Assembly (NCBI RefSeq): GCF_000452705.1
Contig: NZ_CP007014.1
Location: forward strand, 5,362,501 to 5,426,500
Direction: 5' to 3'
Length of the DNA stretch: 64,000 nucleotides
Source: Pseudomonas syringae CC1557
GTDB taxonomy: Bacteria; Pseudomonadota; Gammaproteobacteria; Pseudomonadales; Pseudomonadaceae
The position numbers were made by a program, and so were the translations under genes. Shown piece by piece: positions 57,056-64,000 of this stretch. The notes beneath the pieces are model-generated. The model had not been told where the DNA came from and did no database searches. It was given only the letters and a program-made list of their open reading frames with translations. Each line of letters opens with the position of its first letter. Position 1 is the stretch's first letter.

Positions 57056-57349
57056 GTGATTTCCGGTGAAGGCCTTGCCTGCAAAGGGTGCGGCAAGAAG
57101 TTTCGGTTTCGTGTGGAAGCGTGAGCCTATGATGACACACCTGCAACCCGGCCCACACTCACACCGTGTCGGGCCGCTCTGTCTGGCGTACTGGAACATT
57201 CAGACATGACCTGCTTCACTCCTTCAGCAAAAAGGCCTTCCAAGGCCACCCATTTTTATAACCTCAGCGTTACACTAACGAACTCAGGCTTTCGCGTTCG
57301 GTCGAAACACCGTCGCTTGAAGGCGACTCAATCTGCTCAGGAGTAAAGC
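57056..57349. other. Intergenic region engB-dsbA
   Basis: 294 bases between divergent engB and dsbA. A GGCCC-ACAC...GTGT-C-GGGCC hairpin lies near 57152-57177. No cytochrome gene is present, although PAO1 has cytochrome c4 genes here. The dsbA ribosome site AGGAG precedes 57350. Confidence 0.5.
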
Positions 57350-57994
57350 ATGCGTAATCTGATCATCAGCGCCGCGCTGGTTGCCGCCAGTCTGTTCGGT
57401 ATGTCCGCCCAGGCCGCCGAGCCTATCGAAGCCGGCAAACAATACGTCGAGCTGAAAAGCGCTGTGCCTGTAGCCGAGCCTGGCAAGATCGAAGTAATCG
57501 AGCTGTTCTGGTATGGCTGCCCGCATTGCTACGCGTTTGAGCCAACCATCAATCCGTGGGTTGAAAAACTTCCGTCCGATGTGCACTTCGTACGTATCCC
57601 TGCCATGTTCGGCGGTCCTTGGGATGCCCACGGCCAACTGTTCATCACCCTCGACACCATGGGTGTAGAGCACAAGGTCCACGCTGCGGTATTCGAGGCC
57701 ATCCAGAAAGGCGGCAAGCGTCTGACCGACAAGAACGACATGGCCGATTTCGTCGCCACTCAGGGCGTGAACAAGGACGACTTCCTCAAGACCTTCGATT
57801 CCTTCGCAGTGAAGGGCAAGATCGCGCAGTACAAGGAACTGGCCAAGAAGTACGAAGTGACTGGCGTTCCAACCATGATCGTCAATGGCAAATACCGCTT
57901 TGACCTGGGTTCTGCCGGCGGTCCGGAACAGACCCTGGAAGTTGCCAACCAGTTGATTGCCAAAGAGCGGGCGGCTGCCACAGCCGCCAAGTAA
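57350..57994 (+). CDS. dsbA: Thiol:disulfide interchange protein DsbA
   Basis: A 214-aa periplasmic oxidoreductase. The signal peptide MRNLIISAALVAASLFGMSA is cleaved near AQA-AEP. The redox site is WYGCPHCYAFEP (CPHC) and the cis-proline is in EVTGVPTMIVNG. It introduces disulfides into secreted proteins, including virulence factors. It is followed 9 bases later by the nuclease-like gene, in one likely operon with dgcP. Confidence 0.95.
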   Translation: MRNLIISAALVAASLFGMSAQAAEPIEAGKQYVELKSAVPVAEPGKIEVIELFWYGCPHCYAFEPTINPWVEKLPSDVHFVRIPAMFGGPWDAHGQLFITLDTMGVEHKVHAAVFEAIQKGGKRLTDKNDMADFVATQGVNKDDFLKTFDSFAVKGKIAQYKELAKKYEVTGVPTMIVNGKYRFDLGSAGGPEQTLEVANQLIAKERAAATAAK

Positions 57995-58003
57995 GCGCAC
58001 GTC

Positions 58004-58879
58004 ATGCGCCGCTGGGGCAAAGGCAGCCCGCGTATCGTTGGCCTGCATGATCCGCAGGTCAACGAACATCATCTGCTGCAAAACGGCTTGCCGGAAGACG
58101 GCAGGCTGCGTTTGCTCAGTTTCAATATCCAGGTGGGTATAAGTACCCAACGCTACCATCACTACCTGACGCGCAGCTGGCAGCACTTGCTGCCGCACGG
58201 TGGGCGAGCAGGCAACCTGCAGAAAATCGGCGAGCTGATCAACGATTTCGATCTGGTGGCGCTTCAGGAAGTGGACGGCGGGAGCGTGCGCTCCGGCTTC
58301 GTCAATCAGGTCGAGCATCTTGCCCAGCTGGGCGGTTTCCCGTACTGGTATCAACAGCTCAATCGCAACCTCGGGCGCCTTGCGCAGCACAGCAATGGCG
58401 TGCTGAGCCGTTTGCGGCCGACCAAGATCGAGGACCACCCACTGCCCGGCCCGGCCGGGCGCGGTGCAATTCTCGTGCGCTTCGGCGAAGGAGAGGACGC
58501 GCTGGTAGTGGTCATGATGCACCTGGCCCTCGGCACGCGGACCCGAACCCGACAGCTCGCCTATATTCGCGAACTGATCGGCGGCTACCGCCATCAGGTA
58601 CTCATGGGCGACATGAACACCCACGCCAATGACCTGCTTGAGCACTCGCCGCTAAGGGATCTCGGGCTTCTGGCCCCGCAGATAGAGGCGACCTTTCCAA
58701 GCTGGCGGCCACAACGCTGCCTCGATCACATTTTGCTCAGCCCGACCCTGACGCTCGAACGCGTGCAGGTGCTGGCGCAACCCATTTCCGATCACCTGCC
58801 TGTCGCTGTCGAGATTCGCCTGCCTGACTCACTGCGGGGTGACTCACTGCCTGTGCCCTCTGGTGGAAGCCTTGCATGA
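58004..58879 (+). CDS. Endonuclease/exonuclease/phosphatase-family protein
   Basis: A 291-aa EEP-fold hydrolase. Family motifs occur in order: LLSFNIQVG, DLVALQEVDGG (metal Glu), MMHLALG, VLMGDMNTHAND, CLDHILLS and ISDHLPVAVEI. All catalytic Asp, His, Asn and Glu positions are present. The substrate, nucleic acid or phosphoester, is unknown. It overlaps dgcP by 4 bases (ATGA), so they are coupled. Confidence 0.9.
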   Translation: MRRWGKGSPRIVGLHDPQVNEHHLLQNGLPEDGRLRLLSFNIQVGISTQRYHHYLTRSWQHLLPHGGRAGNLQKIGELINDFDLVALQEVDGGSVRSGFVNQVEHLAQLGGFPYWYQQLNRNLGRLAQHSNGVLSRLRPTKIEDHPLPGPAGRGAILVRFGEGEDALVVVMMHLALGTRTRTRQLAYIRELIGGYRHQVLMGDMNTHANDLLEHSPLRDLGLLAPQIEATFPSWRPQRCLDHILLSPTLTLERVQVLAQPISDHLPVAVEIRLPDSLRGDSLPVPSGGSLA

Positions 58880-60990
58880 GCGACGACGCGGAGCGTTGGA
58901 AAGAGAAATACCTCAAAGGGATCGAGCAACAGGACAAGCTCGAAAAGCGCTGGGATGCGCGGCTCGACTTGCTGCGTCGCGGTTTGGTACGCAGCAGCCT
59001 GGCGGCGGAGGGCTCTGACCGGGCTGTCGACGAATGCATGAAGGAAATGCGCGAAATCGTCCGCACCGACGACATGGACGCGGGCCTCGCAGCCCTGATC
59101 CCGCGCCTTGAAAAAGCGGTACTGGATTCCGAGCATCGCCGTGAAGTCCGCGCCGGGCAGATCAGCTCGGCACTGACCGCACTGGTCACCCAGCTCCAGG
59201 CATTGCCGCTGCCACGCGAAGTGCGCAAACCACTCAAGCGCTTTGCCAAGGACCTTGAAGAGCGGGCGTCTCACGCACGCGAGCTGCCCGTGCTGCTCAG
59301 TGAGCTGAGCGGGCTGCAAGGCCAGGCCCTGACCCAGATTGAAAAACCCGAAGAAGGGCCCCGCCAAGGGCTGCTGCAACGCCTGTTCGGCTCGCGAGAG
59401 ACGCACAGCGATGAGCATACTCCTGAAACGGCTGCGCCCGAAGCTGCTCCGGCCGAGATACCACCGCCCGTGCACGAGCAGCGCGACAACGCGTATGAAC
59501 CGCCCGAACCCGCTGCCGAGGCAGATACGCCGCCAGCGCCGATAGCACCGATAGCACCAAGGCCAACGCTGGCGCCGACACCAGTAGTGCCCCCTGAAGA
59601 GAAGACTGATCCGGTTATCGAACCCGCCCCGGCACCAGAGCCAGCTCCAGAAGTCGATACAGTCGCAGCCACCGCGTCGGTGGAAGCTGCACCTTCAGTG
59701 GCTACTACGCCTGCCACGCCGATCACCGCAGACATCGTTCCAGAGCCAACGCCCGAACACGCTTACCTCTACGTCGAGCCTGTCGACATCACCGATATGG
59801 CGGCCCCCATACCGAGCGTGCCCTATCAGCAAAGACCGGCACCGGTCGTCGTCGCAGCAGAACAAGCAGAAGAAGAGCCCGATACCGAAGCTGAAACTAC
59901 AGAAGGCGACGACGGTTATGCGCTGCCCTCCTCCCCGGAGCCGAGTTACAGCTCGGTCGCTGCACACATTGAAGAAACCCTGCTGGGCTTGCTCAACGAC
60001 CTGACGTTGTCCGAGCATTTTCGTCCGCAGGTCGAGGATATGCAGTTACGTCTGAAACACGGGCTTAACTGGTACGAACTGCTGCCGATCCTCGACGATC
60101 TGGCGGTTTTGATGCTGGCGATCAATAACGGCGGTCAGCAGGAATTCGGCAGCTATCTCAAGCAGCTCAATGAGCGACTCGAATCTTTCCAGAGCCATTT
60201 GCAGGCTGCCAGCGAGGATCACGCCGAAGACCAGTCCGCGGTTCGCGATTTGAACGAGCAATTGCGCGAACAAGTGGGCGGGCTGCAAAGCAGCGTTCAG
60301 GATGCTTCCGACCTGACCAGCCTCAAGCAGGTACTGGATAACCGGCTCGAAGGCTTGCTCAGCACCATGGATAACTACCAGCGCAAGCGCGACAACCGCG
60401 AGCAGGAGGTCGCATCGCGCCTGCAAAGCCTGTCGGCCCGAGTGGCAAGCATGGAGCAGGAGGCATTGGGTTTCAGGACCCACCTGGAAGAGCAGCGACA
60501 GAAGGCGCTGGTTGATCCGCTCACCGAACTGCCCAACCGGGCTGCATGGGGCGAACGCCTTGAGCATGAGATGGCGCAGTGGCAGCAGGAAAAGAACAGC
60601 CTGCTGGTGTGCATTCTCGACCTCGACCACTTCAAGCGCATCAACGATGGCTACGGGCATCTGGCTGGCGACAAAGTGCTTAAAATTGTCGCCAACGTCT
60701 TCAAAAAGCGCCTGCGCCCGGGTGATTTCCTCGCCCGCTTCGGTGGCGAAGAATTTGTCATGTTGCTGCCTGCAACACTTCCAGAAGCCGGATTGATACT
60801 GGTCAACGAACTGCGCGCCGCCGTCGAGATGTGCCCGTTTCACTTCAAGGGTGAGCGAGTAACGATCACCGTCTCAATAGGGATGACTGCCTTCCGCGCG
60901 GGCGAACGCCCTGATACCGCTATAAAGCGCGCCGACCAGGCACTCTACAAAGCCAAGGAAAATGGCAGGAACCGGTTAGAGCAGGGCTAG
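58876..60990 (+). CDS. dgcP: Diguanylate cyclase DgcP
   Basis: A 704-aa cytoplasmic protein making c-di-GMP. The N-terminal helical region (1-170) is followed by a long Pro/Ala/Glu-rich linker (about 180-360), a second helical and coiled-coil part (370-540), and the GGDEF domain (about 545-700). The active site is RFGGEEFVMLL (GGEEF). An inhibitory I-site RPGD sits five residues before it. Orthologs in P. aeruginosa and P. savastanoi are DgcP, tied to the pole by FimV. Position next to dsbA supports the name. Confidence 0.92.
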   Translation: MSDDAERWKEKYLKGIEQQDKLEKRWDARLDLLRRGLVRSSLAAEGSDRAVDECMKEMREIVRTDDMDAGLAALIPRLEKAVLDSEHRREVRAGQISSALTALVTQLQALPLPREVRKPLKRFAKDLEERASHARELPVLLSELSGLQGQALTQIEKPEEGPRQGLLQRLFGSRETHSDEHTPETAAPEAAPAEIPPPVHEQRDNAYEPPEPAAEADTPPAPIAPIAPRPTLAPTPVVPPEEKTDPVIEPAPAPEPAPEVDTVAATASVEAAPSVATTPATPITADIVPEPTPEHAYLYVEPVDITDMAAPIPSVPYQQRPAPVVVAAEQAEEEPDTEAETTEGDDGYALPSSPEPSYSSVAAHIEETLLGLLNDLTLSEHFRPQVEDMQLRLKHGLNWYELLPILDDLAVLMLAINNGGQQEFGSYLKQLNERLESFQSHLQAASEDHAEDQSAVRDLNEQLREQVGGLQSSVQDASDLTSLKQVLDNRLEGLLSTMDNYQRKRDNREQEVASRLQSLSARVASMEQEALGFRTHLEEQRQKALVDPLTELPNRAAWGERLEHEMAQWQQEKNSLLVCILDLDHFKRINDGYGHLAGDKVLKIVANVFKKRLRPGDFLARFGGEEFVMLLPATLPEAGLILVNELRAAVEMCPFHFKGERVTITVSIGMTAFRAGERPDTAIKRADQALYKAKENGRNRLEQG

Positions 60991-61084
60991 CTGAAACATT
61001 TTAACCTGAACAAATGTTTCAGCCTGAAGCTATTCGCCGCCGTTTTGTTATGATGTTGCATTCCCTGCGGACGCTGCCAATCCA

Positions 61085-61864
61085 ATGAAGCTGTATTTCT
61101 CTGCCTTCCTGTTACTTGTCCTGACGGCCTGCTCAAGCGGTCCGAAGCTGGATACCAGCCATCCGTCCGTGAATTTCGACGGTCGGATTCAGTACGTCGT
61201 GATGCACTACACCTCGACTTCACTGGAACGCTCCCTCCAGTTGTTGACCCATGGCGAGGTCAGCAGTCATTACCTGATCGGGGATGACCCCCAGGCCACG
61301 ATCTACAAACTGGTCGATGAAAGTGCCCGAGCCTGGCACGCGGGTGAAAGCGAATGGGAAGGCCGCACATGGCTTAACTCCAGCTCCATCGGCATTGAAA
61401 TCGTCAATCCAGGCTTCAAGGACACGCCGACCGGTCGCCTGTGGTATCCGTACACCGAGGCACAGGTCAAGTCGATCACCGTACTGCTCAAGGACATCGT
61501 CAAACGCAACAGGATCGACCCCAAACACATCATTGGGCACAGCGACATTGCGCCGCTGCGCAAGCAGGACCCGGGTCCGCTGTTCCCGTGGAAGCGTCTC
61601 GCAGCTGAAGGACTCGGCATCTGGCCAGACGAACGCCAGGTTGCCCAGCGTCAGGCGCTGCTGGCCGTCAACCTGCCGAGCATCACCTGGTTCCAGCAGC
61701 AACTGGCGCGCCTGGGCTACACCACCCCGCAGACCGGCGAGCTGGACGTCGCAACACGCCAGGTACTGGCAGCCTTCCAGATGCACTACCGCCCTGCGCG
61801 CTTCGACGGCGAACCCGACGCCCAAAGCGCGGCCATTTTGCAGGTGCTTAATCACTCGAATTGA
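61085..61864 (+). CDS. ampDh2: N-acetylmuramoyl-L-alanine amidase AmpDh2, lipoprotein
   Basis: A 259-aa outer-membrane-type amidase. The lipoprotein signal MKLYFSAFLLLVLTAC ends at the lipobox cysteine. The Amidase_2 zinc ligands are in YVVMHYTSTS and HIIGHSDIAPLRKQDPGPLF (His, and Asp). A C-terminal peptidoglycan-binding domain (about 195-255) has QQLARLGYTTPQTGELDVAT. It cleaves peptidoglycan stem peptides in the periplasm; paralogs limit ampC induction. Confidence 0.9.
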   Translation: MKLYFSAFLLLVLTACSSGPKLDTSHPSVNFDGRIQYVVMHYTSTSLERSLQLLTHGEVSSHYLIGDDPQATIYKLVDESARAWHAGESEWEGRTWLNSSSIGIEIVNPGFKDTPTGRLWYPYTEAQVKSITVLLKDIVKRNRIDPKHIIGHSDIAPLRKQDPGPLFPWKRLAAEGLGIWPDERQVAQRQALLAVNLPSITWFQQQLARLGYTTPQTGELDVATRQVLAAFQMHYRPARFDGEPDAQSAAILQVLNHSN

Positions 61865-61917
61865 TCGGCTTGGAGCCGGGCGCTCAATCATCTGATGAGG
61901 GCTTGGCAATCAAGCCC

Positions 61918-63705
61918 TCAAAGCGGCAACGCCATATAAAACTGCGTGCCCTGCCCCGGCCTTGAGTAAACGCCCATACGCCCGCCGTGCAACTGGACAA
62001 TCTCCTTGCACAGCGCCAGCCCGAGCCCGGCGCCGCCTTTTTTGCGACCGACCTGCACGAAAGGCTCGAAGATGCGCCCTTGCTGGCCGTAGGCGATACC
62101 CTCGCCGTTATCCTCGACACTGATAATCGCGCGCTCGCCGTGACGCCGCGCCTGCAAGCGGATCAGTCCCTTCGGCGGTGTATGACGCAAGGCGTTGTCC
62201 AGCAGGTTGTCGAGTACCCGCTCGAGTTGCGACTGGTCGGCGTGCAGACGCGGCATGGGCTCCGGCACATCCAGCATCAACACAATGTCCTGTTCCAGAG
62301 CTTGATCTTCGAATCGGGCCTTGGCCTCTTCCAGCAGAGTCTCGATAGAGCACGGGGCCAGTTTGAGTTTTTGCAGGCCGTTCTGGTAACGAGAGAAATT
62401 CAGCAGGTCATTGATGAGCTGCATCAAGCGCTGCATCTCTTCGGTGACGGTATTCAGCAGATCGGCTTCGCGGGACTCCGGCGCGAAATGCAGCCGCTCC
62501 TGCAACAGGCCGAACGCCATGTGCATACCGGTGACCGGCGTGCGCAGCTCGTGTGAGGCGCGCAGTACGAACTCACTGCGCACACGTTCGAACGCTCGCT
62601 GCTCGGTAACGTCATGCAGCACCATGACCGCACCCAGAATATGCCCCTTGGTATGGCTAACCGGCGTCATGCTGTAGGTCAGCAAGCGAGACTCGCCCTC
62701 TATTTCGATGGCCAGATCTTCCGGCGCACGCTCCAGGGTCCCGCCGCGCAGCACCAGGTGCAGTTGCTCATCCAGCTCGGGACGTCCCAGCGCTTCACCC
62801 AGACTCTGGCCCAGACGGCTCTCGTCCCAACCGAGTTGCCGCTGCGCCACAGGATTCATGTGCTCCAGATGCCCTTGCCGGTCAATCATCAACAGGCCGT
62901 CGTCGATACTATCGAGAACCGCTTGCAGACGCTGCTGCCCGGCCAGCAGCTCGTCAACGTTGGTCGCCTGATGCTGGCGCAGGGCCTCGGCCATGATGCC
63001 GAAGCGCCGGGTCAGCAAATTCATCTCGGCAGCCGAGGAAATAGGCAGCATTACCTCGTAATCACCCTCGCCTATTCGGTCGGCCGCCTTGGCCAGCGCC
63101 TCGATCGGTGCGCCGAAACGTCGGGCAATACCGTGCGCGGTCACAAAGCCGATGCACAGCACCGCCAACCCGACGAGCCCAAGCAGGCCAGCGATCCACA
63201 GCGCACGATCCCGAGAATTGATCTCGGCATTGCTAATGTTTTCGAGGGCAGTGCGATGCACACTCAACAGCCCGTTACGCAGAGTGTCGAAGCTCTCGCT
63301 CAACTGCGGCGTGCCGCGTATGCCCCGCGGGTCATTACCATAAAGCTTCCAAGCCTTCATGAAGCCCTGGTAATCACCCTTGGTCTTCTCGAAACCGCTG
63401 CGCACTTCCTGCTGGGTGTCCTGCATCGAGCCCTGTTCCAGCAGCTCTTCAAACTGACGCTGGATTTTTTCCAGTTCAGGCTCATCACGCTGGGCGCCTG
63501 TCATCAGTACCAATTGATCGCCGAGGTTCTGGCGCAGCTTCAAACCCAGATCCAGAATGGCAAAGTTGTGCTGAATCAGCGACTCCTGAGTCCGGGCCAT
63601 CTGCATGACACTGACGAGCCCCAGCAGCAGGCCGAGCAAAGCGACCGTGATCAGGGCCGAAATACTCAGAAAAAGGCGGGTGCGCAACTTCATGGCCAGT
63701 TTCAT
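61918..63705 (-). CDS. kinB: Sensor histidine kinase KinB
   Basis: A 595-aa sensor kinase, the length of PAO1 KinB. Two transmembrane helices (about 12-35 and 168-190) bracket a periplasmic helical sensor. HAMP, PAS (about 255-370) and HisKA domains follow, with the phospho-accepting H in LRASHELRTPVTG near 385. The ATPase N box, G1 VEDNGEGIAYG and G2 GGAGLGLAL are intact. It phosphorylates AlgB, whose gene ends 10 bases upstream. Together they control alginate and virulence traits. Confidence 0.94.
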   Translation of the reverse strand: MKLAMKLRTRLFLSISALITVALLGLLLGLVSVMQMARTQESLIQHNFAILDLGLKLRQNLGDQLVLMTGAQRDEPELEKIQRQFEELLEQGSMQDTQQEVRSGFEKTKGDYQGFMKAWKLYGNDPRGIRGTPQLSESFDTLRNGLLSVHRTALENISNAEINSRDRALWIAGLLGLVGLAVLCIGFVTAHGIARRFGAPIEALAKAADRIGEGDYEVMLPISSAAEMNLLTRRFGIMAEALRQHQATNVDELLAGQQRLQAVLDSIDDGLLMIDRQGHLEHMNPVAQRQLGWDESRLGQSLGEALGRPELDEQLHLVLRGGTLERAPEDLAIEIEGESRLLTYSMTPVSHTKGHILGAVMVLHDVTEQRAFERVRSEFVLRASHELRTPVTGMHMAFGLLQERLHFAPESREADLLNTVTEEMQRLMQLINDLLNFSRYQNGLQKLKLAPCSIETLLEEAKARFEDQALEQDIVLMLDVPEPMPRLHADQSQLERVLDNLLDNALRHTPPKGLIRLQARRHGERAIISVEDNGEGIAYGQQGRIFEPFVQVGRKKGGAGLGLALCKEIVQLHGGRMGVYSRPGQGTQFYMALPL

Positions 63706-63715
63706 TTGAGGTCAT

Positions 63716-64000
63716 TCACAGGTTGTACTGTTTACGTTTGCGGTAAAGAGTAGAAGCGTCGATACCCAGTGTTTTCGCGGCCTGATCAAGTGTTTCACTG
63801 GTAGCGAGCACCGCGCCGATGTGGGCTTTTTCCAGCTCGTCCAGACTCAACGCTGCACCTACACGCGGCGCGTTGTTCACCGGTTGCTCCGCCATGCCCA
63901 GGTGGCTGACCTCCACACGCTCTTGCGGGCAAATGATGCTCGCGCGCTCGATAACGTTACGCAGTTCGCGGATATTGCCGGGCCAACGGTAGTTGAGCAG
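63716..64000 (-). CDS. algB: Sigma-54 response regulator AlgB, C-terminal part
   Basis: The last 94 codons of a NtrC-family regulator enter from the right edge. They show the end of the AAA+ domain (LLNYRWPGNIRELRNVIERA), a linker, and a Fis-type HTH (TLDQAAKTLGIDASTLYRKR). It is the response regulator partner of KinB and activates alginate genes. The receiver and most of the ATPase are outside the window. Confidence 0.93.
   Translation of the reverse strand: MLNYRWPGNIRELRNVIERASIICPQERVEVSHLGMAEQPVNNAPRVGAALSLDELEKAHIGAVLATSETLDQAAKTLGIDASTLYRKRKQYNL

Noticed and set aside
57284..58645. 453-codon open frame antisense to dsbA and the EEP gene
   Set aside because: Crosses two real genes with catalytic motifs on the plus strand.
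62614..63753. 379-codon open frame antisense to kinB
   Set aside because: Shadow of kinB, which has complete kinase motifs.

Overview
The window is chromosomal DNA of a fluorescent Pseudomonas, most likely the P. syringae group. Gene order, codon use and protein sequences are Pseudomonas throughout. Diagnostic loci include algB-kinB, an ErsA-type sRNA downstream of polA, ssrS between zapA and ygfA, the PA0069-type radical SAM gene, and many REP-like palindromes. From 43 kb to the end the order (metQIN, lipoprotein, znuBC-zur/znuA, thrB, DUF2782 gene, polA, engB, dsbA, nuclease-like gene, dgcP, ampDh2, kinB, algB) follows the arrangement I know from P. aeruginosa PAO1, with katE inserted and some genes absent.

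Layout: 0-5 kb holds a partial metQ-like gene, an atypical sigma-54 activator-like ATPase, a small hydrolase, a sugar-acid-type MFS transporter with an upstream FadR/GntR-type palindrome, and an AraC regulator. 5-13 kb is a housekeeping block: ubiI-ubiH-pepP-ygfB facing zapB-like-zapA-ssrS-ygfA, an unlisted 50-codon membrane protein gene, an EVE-domain gene, a FliL-like gene and a quinone oxidoreductase. 13.9-19.4 kb is an AT-richer accessory island: an orphan hcp (type VI secretion), a 324-aa protein with a glycine-zipper membrane domain (probable effector), an overlapping small membrane protein (probable immunity), and two more copies of that membrane protein. One copy is frameshifted and split by an IS66 element with a clear 8-bp target duplication. 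The other appears to have lost its normal start. Transposase fragments lie at both edges. The IS66 transposase is itself broken by a 107-bp tandem duplication.

20-35 kb carries glpT, a ChaC-like gene, the ubiD-reductase pair, rho, trxA, a GntR/FCD regulator divergent from a polar amino acid-type ABC transporter with a perfect operator-like palindrome, ppx facing ppk, and hemB. 36-43 kb has a DedA protein, a LexA-box-preceded radical SAM gene, carbonic anhydrase plus SulP transporter, and cox11 plus sco without the oxidase subunit genes. 43-64 kb contains metNIQ, katE, the zinc regulon, thrB, polA, ersA, engB, dsbA, dgcP, ampDh2, kinB and the end of algB.

The two most unusual observations are the Hcp-linked effector/immunity island with its decaying immunity array, and a DNA polymerase I whose four catalytic 3'-5' exonuclease acidic residues are all replaced while its 5' nuclease and polymerase motifs are intact.
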